64,000 bases of DNA from Rahnella sp. AA (GCF_002834385.1 NZ_PITQ01000002.1:496001-560000); one strand, 5' to 3'. Counted from the first letter of the stretch, positions 23,265 to 32,655 are shown. Translations and numbers: made by a program. Notes: generated from the sequence alone by a model not told the origin.

Positions 23265-25436
23265 ATGAAAAAAGTCACCACTGTCTGCCCGTACTGCGGG
23301 GCCGGATGCAAACTGAATCTGGTAGTGGATAACGGAAAAATCATCCGCGCTGAAGCCGCTAACGGCGTCACCAATCAGGGCGAACTGTGCCTGAAAGGCT
23401 ATTACGGCTGGGATTTTCTCAATGACACTAAGCTGCTGACACCGCGTCTGACACAACCGATGATCCGCCGTCAGAAAGGGGGAAAATTCGAAGCCGTGAG
23501 CTGGGATGAAGCCATCAGCTACACCGCAAAACGCCTGAAAGAAATCAAACAAAAGCATGGCCCGCGTTCCATTATGACCACCGGTTCTTCCCGTGGTACC
23601 GGCAATGAAACCAACTATGTGATGCAAAAATTTGCCCGTGCGGTGATCGGCACCAATAACGTCGACTGCTGCGCCCGCGTCTGTCACGGCCCGTCAGTGG
23701 CCGGTTTACAGGCCACGCTGGGCAATGGCGCGATGAGTAACTCTATCGGGGATATCGAAAACTCCAAGTGCCTGCTGGTCATCGGCTATAACTGCGCGGA
23801 TTCACACCCGATCGTCGCGCGCCGCGTCATTAAAGCCAAAGAAAAAGGGGCGCAGATTATTGTTTGTGACCCTCGCCGTATTGAAACCGCACGTATCGCC
23901 GATCAGCATCTGCAAATAAAAAATGGCTGTAACATGGCGCTGGTGAATGCATTCGCGCATGTGTTAATCGAAGAAGATTTGTATGACCACGACTACGTGG
24001 CTAAGTACACCGAAGGCTTCGAAGAATACCGTAAAAATGTGGCAGATTACTCACCGGAAGCGGTAGCAGAACAGACCGGCGTTTCCGCACAGCAAATCCG
24101 CCAGGCAATGCGCACTTACGCCGCCGCACCTTCCGCCACCATTATGTGGGGAATGGGCGTGACGCAATTTGGCCAGGCCGTTGACGTCGTCAAAGGGCTC
24201 GCAGGGCTGGCATTGCTCACCGGTAATCTTGGCCGCGCTAACGTGGGCGTAGGCCCGGTACGCGGCCAGAACAACGTGCAGGGTGCCTGCGACATGGGTG
24301 TGCTGCCAAACGAATTCCCCGGCTACCAGTCCGTCACGGACCCTAAAATCCGTGCGAAATTCGCCGATGCCTGGGGCATTGATGTCAACCAGATGGACGC
24401 CGAAGTGGGCCACCGCATCACTGAAATCCCGCATCTGGCAATAGAAGGTCACGTAAAGGCCTACTACATCATGGGTGAAGATCCGCTGCAAACTGAGGCC
24501 GATTTGGGCCTGGTGCGCAAAGGCTTTGAAGCACTGGAATTTGTGGTGGTTCAGGATATTTTCATGACGAAAACCGCCGAACAGGCGGACGTGATTTTGC
24601 CAGCCACCTCATGGGGCGAACACGGCGGCGTATTCTCCTGTGCAGACCGTGGCTTCCAGCGTTTTGAGAAGGCCATCGAGCCAAAATACAATGTCAAACG
24701 CGACTGGGAAATTATCAGCCTGCTGGCGACCGAACTCGGTTATCCGATGCATTACAACGATAACCAGGAAATCTGGGACGAAATGCGCAGCCTGTGCCCT
24801 CTCTTCTATGGCGCGACTTACGAGAAAATGGGTGAACTTGGGCATGTTCAGTGGCCTTGTACCACCCTTGAAAGCCCGGGGACGCAATACCTGTACGCGG
24901 ATAACCATTTCGACACGCCAACCGGCAAAGGCCAGTTGTTTGCTGCACCGTGGCGCGCACCAGCTGAAGTGCCGGACGGCGATTATCCGCTGGTGCTCTG
25001 TACCGTGCGCGAAGTCGGCCACTACTCCTGTCGTTCCATGACCGGGAACTGCGCCGCATTGCAAACGCTGGCAGACGAACCGGGCTTTGTGCAGATGAAC
25101 CCGATTGACGCGCAGGCTCTGGGCATCCGTGATCAACAGCTGGTTTGGGTCGCTTCCCGCCGGGGCAAAGTCATTTCCCGCGCCAATTATAACGAGCGTA
25201 TCAACCTTGGCGCGGTATACATGACCTACCAGTGGTGGATTGGTGCCTGTAATGAATTAACGCAGGATAATTTGGATCCGATTTCCAAAACGCCGGAAAC
25301 AAAATATTGCGCGGTTAAAGTCGAACAGATCGCCGATCAACGCTGGGCAGAAAATTACGCGCATCAGACTTACAGCGACATGAAAGCGCGCCTGCGCAGC
25401 GCCGTTGAAGATGTGATCCCGGTGGTGGAGATTTAG
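23265..25436 (+). CDS. fdhF: FdhF, formate dehydrogenase H, cysteine (selenium-free) form
   Basis: The 723-residue molybdopterin enzyme matches E. coli FdhF (715). The N-terminal [4Fe-4S] ligands Cys8, Cys11, Cys15 and Cys42 are present, followed by Lys44. The active-site sequence DCCARVCHGPSV has Cys at residue 140 (TGT at 23682-23684), where E. coli FdhF has selenocysteine from UGA. His141 is kept, and no in-frame TGA occurs before the stop. It oxidises formate and delivers electrons through HycB to the hydrogenase. Cys variants are expected to be slower but do not need SelABCD. The start follows AGAGGAAATAAAC. It is co-transcribed with hydN and hypF. Confidence 0.95.
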   Translation: MKKVTTVCPYCGAGCKLNLVVDNGKIIRAEAANGVTNQGELCLKGYYGWDFLNDTKLLTPRLTQPMIRRQKGGKFEAVSWDEAISYTAKRLKEIKQKHGPRSIMTTGSSRGTGNETNYVMQKFARAVIGTNNVDCCARVCHGPSVAGLQATLGNGAMSNSIGDIENSKCLLVIGYNCADSHPIVARRVIKAKEKGAQIIVCDPRRIETARIADQHLQIKNGCNMALVNAFAHVLIEEDLYDHDYVAKYTEGFEEYRKNVADYSPEAVAEQTGVSAQQIRQAMRTYAAAPSATIMWGMGVTQFGQAVDVVKGLAGLALLTGNLGRANVGVGPVRGQNNVQGACDMGVLPNEFPGYQSVTDPKIRAKFADAWGIDVNQMDAEVGHRITEIPHLAIEGHVKAYYIMGEDPLQTEADLGLVRKGFEALEFVVVQDIFMTKTAEQADVILPATSWGEHGGVFSCADRGFQRFEKAIEPKYNVKRDWEIISLLATELGYPMHYNDNQEIWDEMRSLCPLFYGATYEKMGELGHVQWPCTTLESPGTQYLYADNHFDTPTGKGQLFAAPWRAPAEVPDGDYPLVLCTVREVGHYSCRSMTGNCAALQTLADEPGFVQMNPIDAQALGIRDQQLVWVASRRGKVISRANYNERINLGAVYMTYQWWIGACNELTQDNLDPISKTPETKYCAVKVEQIADQRWAENYAHQTYSDMKARLRSAVEDVIPVVEI

Positions 25437-25443
25437 TTTTTTC

Positions 25444-25465
25444 GCTCCTCCTGAGAAGGAGGAGC
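25444..25465. other. Perfect hairpin between fdhF and hypF
   Basis: GCTCCTCCT-GAGA-AGGAGGAGC forms a 9-bp stem with a 4-base loop 7 bases after the fdhF stop. No T-tract follows, so it is not an intrinsic terminator. A stabilising or processing hairpin that separates fdhF and hypF mRNA is possible. Confidence 0.55.
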
Positions 25466-25502
25466 AACACTCCTTACACCCTTCGAAACGCCAGGAGGTT
25501 TC

Positions 25503-27824
25503 ATGTCTGACTCTGGTCTGCGCATCCGTATTTGCGGCAAGGTACAGGGCGTCGGTTTCCGGCCTTTCATCTGGCAACTGGCTGACAGCCTGCGGCTTCG
25601 TGGCGAAGTCTCTAATGACAGCGCAGGGGTAGAAATCAGGCTGCTTCAGCCGGTAAACATTAACGTATTCATCGGGCAATTGCAGCGCAACTGCCCGCCT
25701 CTGGCGCGTATTGACAGCGTAAGTGTTGACACTTTCGACTGGCCGGTTCCGCCACAGAATTTCACCATTACTGACAGCCGTCAGAGCCGGATGGATACTC
25801 AGGTTGTGCCCGACGCAGCAACCTGCCCTGAGTGCCTGAAGGATATTATCCGCAAATCCGATCGCCGTTTCGGCTACGCCTTCACTAACTGCACACACTG
25901 TGGCCCGCGTTTTACGCTGATCCGCAGCATGCCATATGACCGGCCTTCTACCGCCATGGCGGAATTTGCCTTGTGCCCTGAATGTCAGCAGGAATATCAA
26001 AACCCTGCCGACCGGCGCTTCCATGCGCAACCGGTCGCCTGCCCGCGCTGTGGCCCCAGAGTCAGTGCTACAGGGCAAAATGGCGGGACGCTGGCACAGG
26101 ATGGCGCGGCACTTGACTATGCGGTCACGGCAATACGGGCGGGGGAAATTGTCGCCATCAAAGGGCTGGGCGGTTTTCATCTGGCTTGTGATGCCACTCA
26201 GCAAAGTGCGGTTATGCGCCTGCGAGAACGTAAACATCGCCCGACAAAACCGCTGGCGGTGATGTTGCCGGATATCAGCTGGCTGGCGCAGTGCAGCGAT
26301 GAAAATCCGCAATTTACGTTGCGTGAGCTGCTGAGCTCGCCCGCCGCGCCGATTGTGCTGACGGCAAAAAGCACAGTGTCGCCTTTGTGTGCTGCGATTG
26401 CGCCAGAGCTGAGTGAAGTCGGGCTGATGCTGCCCTTTACGCCCCTGCATCATTTGCTGATGCAGGCCTGCAAAACGCCGCTGGTGATGACCTCCGGCAA
26501 TGCGACAAATTGCGCACCGGCGCTGACCAATACAGAAGCATTGCAGCAGCTCAGGGGGATTGCCGATCTGTGGTTGCTGCATGATCGCGATATTGTTCAG
26601 CGTGCGGATGATTCCCTCGTACGCCTGCTCCCCCGGGGTGTGGAAATGCTGCGCCGTGCGCGGGGTTACGTCCCGGATGCCATCACGCTCCCCGTCGGGT
26701 TCGACCTTCAGCCACCCTTGCTGGCACTGGGCGGTGATCTCAAAAATACTTTTTGTCTGGTGCGGGGCGATCAGGCCATTCTCAGCCCGCATTTTGGTTC
26801 ACTGGCGCGAAGTGATATTGCAGAACAGCAACAGCGGGCGATCGAACATTTTCAGCATCTCTATGACTGTACGCCAGAGGTCATTGCCCGCGATGCCCAC
26901 CCGGCTTATGTCAGCCATATTCAGGCCGGGAACCACGGGCTAAAGGTCGTTGATGTATTTCACCACCATGCCCATATTGCGGCCTGTCTGGCTGAACACC
27001 ACTGGCCGCTGGACGGCAGCAAAGTGATCGGGCTGGCGCTCGATGGACTGGGTTACGGCGAGAAAGGCGGGCTTTGGGGCGGTGAATGTTTACAGGTTGA
27101 TTATCTTCACTGCGCACATTTAGGTGGATTACCCGCCGTTGCCTTACCCGGTGGCGATCGCGCAGCTGCGGAACCCTGGCGTAATTTGCTGGCGCAGTGG
27201 CAGGCGTTCGTACCGGACTGGCAGACCCGTCCCGAAGCACAGGTGCTGCAAGGGTTTCCCTGGTTACCGTTGTCCAGAGCCATGACTGCCGGAATCAATT
27301 CACCACAGGCATCTTCCTGCGGGCGTTTATTCGATGCGGTTGCCGCTGCGCTTGATTGTGCCCCCGCACAACTCAGTTGGGAAGGTGAGGCAGCCTGCCG
27401 GCTGGAAGCGCTGGCTCAGGAAGCTGACGGCATTTCACATCCGGTGACGCTGCCGCTAAACCATACGCCGGCGGGCACTTTTCTCGATTTAGCAATTTTC
27501 TGGCAGCAGTGGCTTGACTGGCAGGCTGCGCCCGCGGCGAAGGCTTTCGCCTTTCACGATGCACTGGCTCAGGGCTTTGCTGCCCTCGCCCGTTTTCACG
27601 CAGTGAGAACCGGCACCCGCACGGTCGCTCTGGGCGGCGGCGTGCTGCATAACCGGTTACTGCGCCGGCTTTTACACCACTATTTAACGCCCCTTCGCGT
27701 GCTGATGCCACAAAGCATACCGGCAGGCGACGGCGGTCTGGCGCTGGGTCAGGCAGTGATCGCCTGTGCCCGCCTTCAATATCCCACCTCTGATTTAAAA
27801 GGTAAGGATCCTCATGATCAATAG
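25503..27824 (+). CDS. hypF: HypF, carbamoyltransferase for cyanide ligand synthesis
   Basis: The 773-residue protein has the expected domain order: an acylphosphatase domain at the start ([11 protein letters not shown], residues about 12-22), two zinc-finger pairs (CPECLK...CTHCGP and CPECQQ...CPRCGP), a YrdC-like domain, and a C-terminal Kae1-like carbamoyltransferase domain with HHHAHIAA near residue 490. It makes carbamoyl-AMP from carbamoyl phosphate and transfers the group to the HypE C-terminal cysteine. It is about 23 residues longer than E. coli HypF (750). CAGGAGG precedes the ATG. It overlaps the following nickel transporter gene by eleven bases. Confidence 0.96.
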   Translation: MSDSGLRIRICGKVQGVGFRPFIWQLADSLRLRGEVSNDSAGVEIRLLQPVNINVFIGQLQRNCPPLARIDSVSVDTFDWPVPPQNFTITDSRQSRMDTQVVPDAATCPECLKDIIRKSDRRFGYAFTNCTHCGPRFTLIRSMPYDRPSTAMAEFALCPECQQEYQNPADRRFHAQPVACPRCGPRVSATGQNGGTLAQDGAALDYAVTAIRAGEIVAIKGLGGFHLACDATQQSAVMRLRERKHRPTKPLAVMLPDISWLAQCSDENPQFTLRELLSSPAAPIVLTAKSTVSPLCAAIAPELSEVGLMLPFTPLHHLLMQACKTPLVMTSGNATNCAPALTNTEALQQLRGIADLWLLHDRDIVQRADDSLVRLLPRGVEMLRRARGYVPDAITLPVGFDLQPPLLALGGDLKNTFCLVRGDQAILSPHFGSLARSDIAEQQQRAIEHFQHLYDCTPEVIARDAHPAYVSHIQAGNHGLKVVDVFHHHAHIAACLAEHHWPLDGSKVIGLALDGLGYGEKGGLWGGECLQVDYLHCAHLGGLPAVALPGGDRAAAEPWRNLLAQWQAFVPDWQTRPEAQVLQGFPWLPLSRAMTAGINSPQASSCGRLFDAVAAALDCAPAQLSWEGEAACRLEALAQEADGISHPVTLPLNHTPAGTFLDLAIFWQQWLDWQAAPAAKAFAFHDALAQGFAALARFHAVRTGTRTVALGGGVLHNRLLRRLLHHYLTPLRVLMPQSIPAGDGGLALGQAVIACARLQYPTSDLKGKDPHDQ

Positions 27825-28839
27825 AGACTTTTTTCACACACATCGCCGCGCATTCTGGCTTTTAATCGGGCTACTGGCGGTGAATTTGCTTTCCTGGGGC
27901 TGGGCGCTGGTGGTATTTCACCACAATGCGGCACTGGTTGCGGCAGCGTTGCTGGCTTACGGCTACGGCCTGCGGCACGCCGTCGATGCCGATCACATTG
28001 CCGCTATCGATAACGTCACTCGCAAGCTGATGCAACAGGGGCAACGCCCGGTCGCCGTCGGTGCCTTTTTCTCACTCGGTCATTCGAGCATTGTCGTGCT
28101 GGCCTGTGTAGCGATTGCCGCGACTTCTCTGGTGTTTGGCAACAAAATCGGCTGGCTTCATGATTACGGCAGTACCATCGGCACGCTGGTTTCGGCGCTG
28201 TTTCTGCTGATGATGGCGCTCCTCAACGCGCTTATCTTGCGTGATGTCTATCGCCGCTTTCAGACCCTCAAACAGGGCAAAAATGTTCAGGAATCCACAG
28301 AAATGATGGCTGCGCAGGGCGGGATCATGAGCCGTCTTTTCGGCTTTGCCTTTAATCTGGTGAATAAAAGCTGGCAAATGTATCTGGTGGGTTTTTTGTT
28401 CGGGCTGGGGTTTGATACCGCAACCGAAATCGGTCTGCTGGGGATTTCGGCGGCGGGCGCGTCTTCCGGGATGTCAGTGTGGAGCATTCTGGTATTTCCG
28501 GCCCTGTTTGCCAGTGGCATGGCACTTGTCGACTCGCTGGACAATTTTGTCATGGTCGGCGCATACGGATGGGCCTTTGATAAACCCGTTCGCAAGCTCT
28601 ATTACAATATGACCATCACCGCCACCAGCGTGATCATCGCCTTGTTTATTGGCGGGCTTGAAGCACTGGGCCTGATGGCCGATAAGCTGGATTTGCACGG
28701 CGGGTTATGGGCAATTGTCGGGCATCTGAATGACAACATGGGCAGCGTCGGTTACGCCGCCGTAGGGATTTTCGTGGTGTTCTGGGGCATATCTGCGCTG
28801 AATTATCGCCGCAAAGGATATGACAATCTGGCGGTATAA
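27814..28839 (+). CDS. NiCoT-family nickel/cobalt importer (HoxN/NixA type)
   Basis: The 341-residue protein has about eight membrane helices and the NiCoT signature [17 protein letters not shown] in helix 2 (residues about 53-69). Further family motifs are [20 protein letters not shown] and [12 protein letters not shown]. It imports nickel, probably for hydrogenase assembly, because its start lies eleven bases inside hypF, implying translational coupling. The family also includes cobalt transporters, so specificity is inferred from context. It is the last gene of the island on this strand and converges with csgC. Confidence 0.92.
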   Translation: MINRDFFHTHRRAFWLLIGLLAVNLLSWGWALVVFHHNAALVAAALLAYGYGLRHAVDADHIAAIDNVTRKLMQQGQRPVAVGAFFSLGHSSIVVLACVAIAATSLVFGNKIGWLHDYGSTIGTLVSALFLLMMALLNALILRDVYRRFQTLKQGKNVQESTEMMAAQGGIMSRLFGFAFNLVNKSWQMYLVGFLFGLGFDTATEIGLLGISAAGASSGMSVWSILVFPALFASGMALVDSLDNFVMVGAYGWAFDKPVRKLYYNMTITATSVIIALFIGGLEALGLMADKLDLHGGLWAIVGHLNDNMGSVGYAAVGIFVVFWGISALNYRRKGYDNLAV

Positions 28840-28851
28840 GCCGGCAGGCGA

Positions 28852-29181
28852 TCAGGCGTCATCCGGCAGGGTAAGCTGCTTTTCCAGACGCAGTTTATCG
28901 CCGTCGGTGACCGTAATCATTATCTGAGTCCGCCCGCCCGGTTGTATCACAAAACGCATCTGCCCCAGAGGCTGGGGCTGGTTAGCGGCAAGATTGACAT
29001 TGTGGCTTTGGCGGCTGGTGCTGGAACCCGCAACCCCCTCCTGTGACACAGAGACCGCAACCTGGCAGGCGCAGTCCCGGGTGAGATTAACCATCGGTGT
29101 AACCACATAATTCTGCGCATCGTGGTGCGTATCAAACCACAGCTGGTTGGACATCACGGCAGCAATCAGAAGCAAATGCAT
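28852..29181 (-). CDS. csgC: CsgC, periplasmic curli chaperone
   Basis: The 109-residue protein aligns with E. coli CsgC (110). It has a short signal-like N terminus, the Cys-X-Cys motif CAC near residue 37, and the segment LAANQPQPLGQ. CsgC inhibits premature CsgA amyloid formation in the periplasm. It is the last gene of csgBAC, placed after a partial terminator downstream of csgA, so it should be expressed at a low level relative to csgA. Confidence 0.88.
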   Translation of the reverse strand: MHLLLIAAVMSNQLWFDTHHDAQNYVVTPMVNLTRDCACQVAVSVSQEGVAGSSTSRQSHNVNLAANQPQPLGQMRFVIQPGGRTQIMITVTDGDKLRLEKQLTLPDDA

Positions 29182-29211
29182 AACCTTTATCCTCCGGCAT
29201 ACATCGAAAAA

Positions 29212-29233
29212 AAACAGGGCTGGCGCCCTGTTT
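29212..29233 (-). terminator. Terminator-like hairpin between csgA and csgC
   Basis: On the minus strand AAACAGGGC-GCCA-GCCCTGTTT is followed by five more T residues, a good intrinsic terminator. It lies inside csgBAC and would reduce csgC expression. Confidence 0.8.
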
Positions 29234-29272
29234 ATGTTTTAGCTCTTCCCCCTTCGCAGGGAGGCCACTTCA

Positions 29273-29743
29273 TCAGTGCTGATTAGTATAAGCCAGGTTT
29301 GCTGTACCCACCTGAGTCACGCTGGTCAGGCTACCGTTAGCGCTCTGGGTGTTCTGAGACAAGTTGCCCCAGCCAGACTGAGAAACCAGAACCTTACTGA
29401 GATCAGCACTCTGATTCACATTGGCCGTATTATAACCGCCATTTTTTTGGACAATGCTGATCAGGCTCTTATCGCCCGTTTGTGAAGTCGTAGCCGCGTT
29501 GTGGTAACCGTTCTGATTAATCGAAGTCAGAGAGTTTTTCACCCCGCTTTGATCAGCATTGGCATAGTTACCGGTGCCTTCCTGATAGATCTGGATTTCA
29601 GAATTCCACTGTGTGGTCGAGAAAGTCGGGACGGTAGACGAACCACCGCCATTGCCATGGCCATTGCCAAAATTATTACTGTCGGCAAACGCACTGCCAC
29701 TGACGACTAAAGCGGAGACTGCCACAATTTTCCAAAGTTTCAT
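29273..29743 (-). CDS. csgA: CsgA, major curli amyloid subunit
   Basis: The 156-residue protein has a signal peptide (residues 1-20, ending AFA), a Gly/Asn-rich N-terminal segment (NGHGNGGGSS), and five imperfect repeats of about 22 residues with the pattern S-X5-Q-X-G-X2-N-X-A-X3-Q. Repeats start near residues 48, 71, 94, 116 and 138. These fold into the amyloid fibre after secretion through CsgG. It lies 49 bp downstream of csgB. The repeat ends and the C-terminal NQH are close to E. coli CsgA (151). Confidence 0.95.
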   Translation of the reverse strand: MKLWKIVAVSALVVSGSAFADSNNFGNGHGNGGGSSTVPTFSTTQWNSEIQIYQEGTGNYANADQSGVKNSLTSINQNGYHNAATTSQTGDKSLISIVQKNGGYNTANVNQSADLSKVLVSQSGWGNLSQNTQSANGSLTSVTQVGTANLAYTNQH

Positions 29744-29792
29744 GATGCTACCCCATTGGTTTAATATCGGATGTCATAAAAACGCATGTTTG

Positions 29793-30281
29793 TTAATGCT
29801 GTGTCACTCTAATCGCCATTCCTGACGAGTTTTGTACGACACCGCTGCTCTGGTTCGTACCATTTTGGCGAATTTCCGTCACACTCCGGCCCTGTTGCAG
29901 AATGTAAGCCGTATTGCCAAAATTCTGTTGCGTAATGGAAGCGTCCGCGCCGCCGCTTTGCGATATATAAGCAAAGTTGTCGCTACCGCTTTGGGAAATA
30001 TCTGCGTTATTTCCATTACCTCTTTGATTTACCATTGCCGTATTCTCTGTCCCTAATTGCCGGATATTGCTGGAACTTCCGCCCCCCGACTGATTAGTTG
30101 AGGCCAGATTATTATTACCGCTCTGATAAATGACTGATGAATTCCCCGATGAACTTCTTGCGCCAGCAAAATACTGATCCGGACTGTCCAGATTCATTTC
30201 CGAAAACGCCATATCTGATTGCTGCGCCTGAGCGACCCAGGATACTGAAAGTAATGCCAGGGTCAGTAAAGTCTTTTTCAT
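29793..30281 (-). CDS. csgB: CsgB, curli nucleator
   Basis: The 162-residue protein has a signal peptide (1-19, ending AQA) and curli-type repeats with QSG-NN and QXGXXN motifs (for example YQSGNNNLASTNQSG and RQLGTENTAMVNQRG). CsgB is anchored on the outer membrane and templates CsgA polymerisation. The C-terminal repeat ends IRVTQH, where E. coli CsgB ends with basic residues needed for anchoring. It is the first gene of csgBAC, downstream of a CsgD-box. Confidence 0.94.
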   Translation of the reverse strand: MKKTLLTLALLSVSWVAQAQQSDMAFSEMNLDSPDQYFAGARSSSGNSSVIYQSGNNNLASTNQSGGGSSSNIRQLGTENTAMVNQRGNGNNADISQSGSDNFAYISQSGGADASITQQNFGNTAYILQQGRSVTEIRQNGTNQSSGVVQNSSGMAIRVTQH

Positions 30282-31151
30282 TTCGTCACCCTGTATATCG
30301 CCGGTAACAGTATTTGATCACCGGTTTATTGCTGTTGACGAATTGATTATGGTGTTTGCCAAAAATAAGGAACTCACCCGCACGTCGTATTTTAATTACC
30401 GTCTTCATTAAAAAGTATGAGTCACCGCTTCTCATGCGGATTGACCAGAATGTTTCAGTGAAAGGTCAGCACTGCTAATCGACCCTATGGCATTAATCCT
30501 AAAGTGACAGAAAACACCCGTTTAAATAATCACACAAATGCAACTATTCCTAATATTTACCGGCGGATAAATTGCCTTAAAAGAGATCTTCACCACATTT
30601 CCGTACCTTAACATTGTACATCAAAGCCCGTTCAGCCTGCTTTAACGCCGCACCACGCCAGCCAGAAAGGGCTTTTATCGCAGCTCACCTAAGTAAAATC
30701 AATTATAACAGATGCCGTTATTTGAGTTATTAAAGAAGAATCATGCAACTTGTTGCTGTATTTGGCGCGTTATTGGGAACGAATCTTCGGTAAATTTGCA
30801 ACCTTAACAAGACCAAACGTTAAGAATGTGTAAAGAGCTTACTTAAGCATTCTTTAAGAAGGCAGTGTCACGTCAATACAAATACATTAAGAAAAGTTTA
30901 TAAATTTTGAGTTACATTTTGAAACATAAATAAGCCTTGCGTAAGAGAAACCAAAAGCTAAATTGAGTCTGTACCGCACATAAAGTGACCTGAAATATTA
31001 TGTGCATCAGGTTGTGTTTATTTGCTACTTTCAGATATACACAGCAAACATACAGCTATAGATTTAGCAAAATAAAATCTCAGTCTATTACCTGCCTTTT
31101 ATTTCCGGGCAATGGCGGGCTGTGGCTATAAAAATCAGGGCGGGTTTCATT
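30282..31151. promoter_or_regulatory. AT-rich csgB-csgD intergenic regulatory region
   Basis: This 870-bp stretch lies between divergent csgBAC and csgDEFG and contains no open gene. It is markedly AT-rich, as is usual for the intensely regulated csgD promoter. One element I can name is a CsgD-box at 30370-30380. Binding sites for other curli regulators (such as OmpR, IHF or H-NS) could not be assigned with confidence by eye. The region is longer than the roughly 750-bp E. coli spacer. Confidence 0.7.
30370..30380 (-). promoter_or_regulatory. CsgD-box upstream of csgBAC
   Basis: On the minus strand CGGGTGAGTTC matches the reported CsgD motif CGGGKGAGNKA at ten of eleven positions. It lies 90 bp upstream of the csgB start, consistent with activation of csgBAC by CsgD. 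Confidence 0.7.
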
Positions 31152-31802
31152 ATGAGTAATGAAGCAGCAATCAATAATAATATTCTTTTATTAGTGACCA
31201 AACCATCATTACAGGCCAGTGCTTTATTGCAACAATTAAAACAACAGCTTTGCGTGAACACCCGGTTACATAACATTCATAAATCACTTGATGAACAATA
31301 TCTTCATCAGACTTTAATTCTCTTCGATATGATGGAAGCTGACAGGCGGACAATTGAAGTCTGGCAATCAGCGGTTAACCGTTATCACGACAGCGTCAAA
31401 TTATTATTATTAAATACACCGGATAACTATCACTTTCGTGAAATCGAAACCTGGCCGCGGATCAGCGCCGTTTTTTATCTTTCTACCGATGAGGAAAATC
31501 TGGTGGAAGGTATCAGAAGCGTAATCCGCGGAGAATGCTATTTCTCTCAAGGCTTTGCCAGCTACCTGATCAATCAGTCCGGTGCCTTCCGTCACCTTCA
31601 TTCTGAAGATACCGGCCTGACCCATCGCGAAAAAGAGATCCTCAATAAATTACGTGTAGGGGCTTCAAACACGGAAATTGCACGTTTGCTGTTTATCAGT
31701 GAAAACACCGTAAAGACGCATCTCTATAATTTATTTAGAAAAATCTCGGTAAAAAACCGTACTCAGGCGGCTTCCTGGGCGAACGACAATCTCAAGCGCT
31801 GA
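31152..31802 (+). CDS. csgD: CsgD, LuxR-family master regulator of biofilm
   Basis: The start at 31152 gives 216 residues, the same length as E. coli CsgD. A receiver-like N-terminal domain lacks phosphorylatable-type spacing, and the LuxR/FixJ helix-turn-helix occupies residues 150-210 (LTHREKEILNKLRVGASN, TEIARLLFISENTVKTHLY). CsgD activates csgBAC and cellulose synthesis. An earlier in-frame start at 31122 has no ribosome site. csgE starts four bases after its stop, so csgDEFG forms one operon. Confidence 0.95.
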   Translation: MSNEAAINNNILLLVTKPSLQASALLQQLKQQLCVNTRLHNIHKSLDEQYLHQTLILFDMMEADRRTIEVWQSAVNRYHDSVKLLLLNTPDNYHFREIETWPRISAVFYLSTDEENLVEGIRSVIRGECYFSQGFASYLINQSGAFRHLHSEDTGLTHREKEILNKLRVGASNTEIARLLFISENTVKTHLYNLFRKISVKNRTQAASWANDNLKR

Positions 31803-31806
31803 CATT

Positions 31807-32202
31807 ATGACTATTTGCATAAAGAGCTTCTGGCTCTGGCTGGCGCTGCTTTGCGCGACCTGCCTGCAGGTTCAGGCTGCGGATATAAAAGATCCCGGAC
31901 TCATCACCGACCGTACGGTCACGTCGGTGGGCCACGACTTTTACCGCGGTTTCACGGGCAGATGGGAACAGAACTATCCGGAAACCATCACGATTTCAGA
32001 AAGACCCAGTGCCCGCTGGGGCAGCTGGATCACCATAAAAATAGGTCAGGACACCATTTATCAAACGCTGTTGTTTCCGAACCGTCGCAATTTTAATAAG
32101 GACGTCGATACCGCCATCGCAGGCGTGACCGAAGCATTATCGCGACGCCAGTTAGACAAAGCATTACTGGGTACCGGGGATCTCGCCCATGACGAATTTT
32201 AA
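31807..32202 (+). CDS. csgE: CsgE, curli secretion adaptor
   Basis: The 131-residue protein has a signal peptide (about residues 1-25, ending VQA) and the CsgE segments VTSVGHDFYR, WEQNYPETITISERPSA and LFPNRRNF. CsgE is a periplasmic factor that caps CsgG and directs CsgA to the pore. It is the second gene of csgDEFG. Confidence 0.94.
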   Translation: MTICIKSFWLWLALLCATCLQVQAADIKDPGLITDRTVTSVGHDFYRGFTGRWEQNYPETITISERPSARWGSWITIKIGQDTIYQTLLFPNRRNFNKDVDTAIAGVTEALSRRQLDKALLGTGDLAHDEF

Positions 32203-32229
32203 TGCACAGCTTCTTCTAAGGAGAGCATC

Positions 32230-32655
32230 GTGAATATTCCTGTCTCTGCTTCGCGCTCAGTCATGCTGCTGGCATTGCTGACGGCGTCCCCGGTTTCCTG
32301 GGGCGGCAATATGGTTTTCCAATTTATTAACCCGAATTTCGGCGGCAACCCGAATAATGGCGCGTTTCTGCTCAATGAGGCTCAGGCGCAGAATTCTTAT
32401 AAAGATCCGAACGCTTATGACTTTGGCTCAAGCAGTACATCGGCGCTGGATAACTTCACGGCATCGATTCAGTCGCAATTGCTCAGCAGCCTGATGGGCA
32501 ACATTAATCAGGGCAAACCGGGGCGGCTGGTCACGCAGGACTTTATTGTGGATATCCAGAATACCGACGGGCAGCTGGTCATGAACGTCACCGACCGCAA
32601 AACCGGCAAAGTGTCCACTATTCAGGTTCAGGGTTTGTCTAGTACAACCAATTGA
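32230..32655 (+). CDS. csgF: CsgF, curli nucleation/secretion accessory protein
   Basis: The 141-residue protein has a signal peptide (about 1-25) and begins its mature part near [16 protein letters not shown], the strand that binds inside the CsgG pore. The remaining segment [18 protein letters not shown] is typical. CsgF extends the CsgG channel outward and places CsgB at the surface. AAGGAGAGCATC precedes a GTG start at 32230. Confidence 0.94.
   Translation: MNIPVSASRSVMLLALLTASPVSWGGNMVFQFINPNFGGNPNNGAFLLNEAQAQNSYKDPNAYDFGSSSTSALDNFTASIQSQLLSSLMGNINQGKPGRLVTQDFIVDIQNTDGQLVMNVTDRKTGKVSTIQVQGLSSTTN

Noticed and set aside
23265-25436. Selenocysteine codon or SECIS element in fdhF
   Set aside because: No in-frame TGA occurs, and codon 140 is TGT (Cys), so no recoding is needed.
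25444-25465. Reading the fdhF-hypF hairpin as an intrinsic terminator
   Set aside because: There is no T-tract after the stem on either strand, and hypF must be expressed from the upstream promoter.
25257-26792. 511-codon minus-strand open frame under fdhF-hypF
   Set aside because: It is antisense to two well conserved genes with clear motifs, and its translation has no domain or ribosome site.
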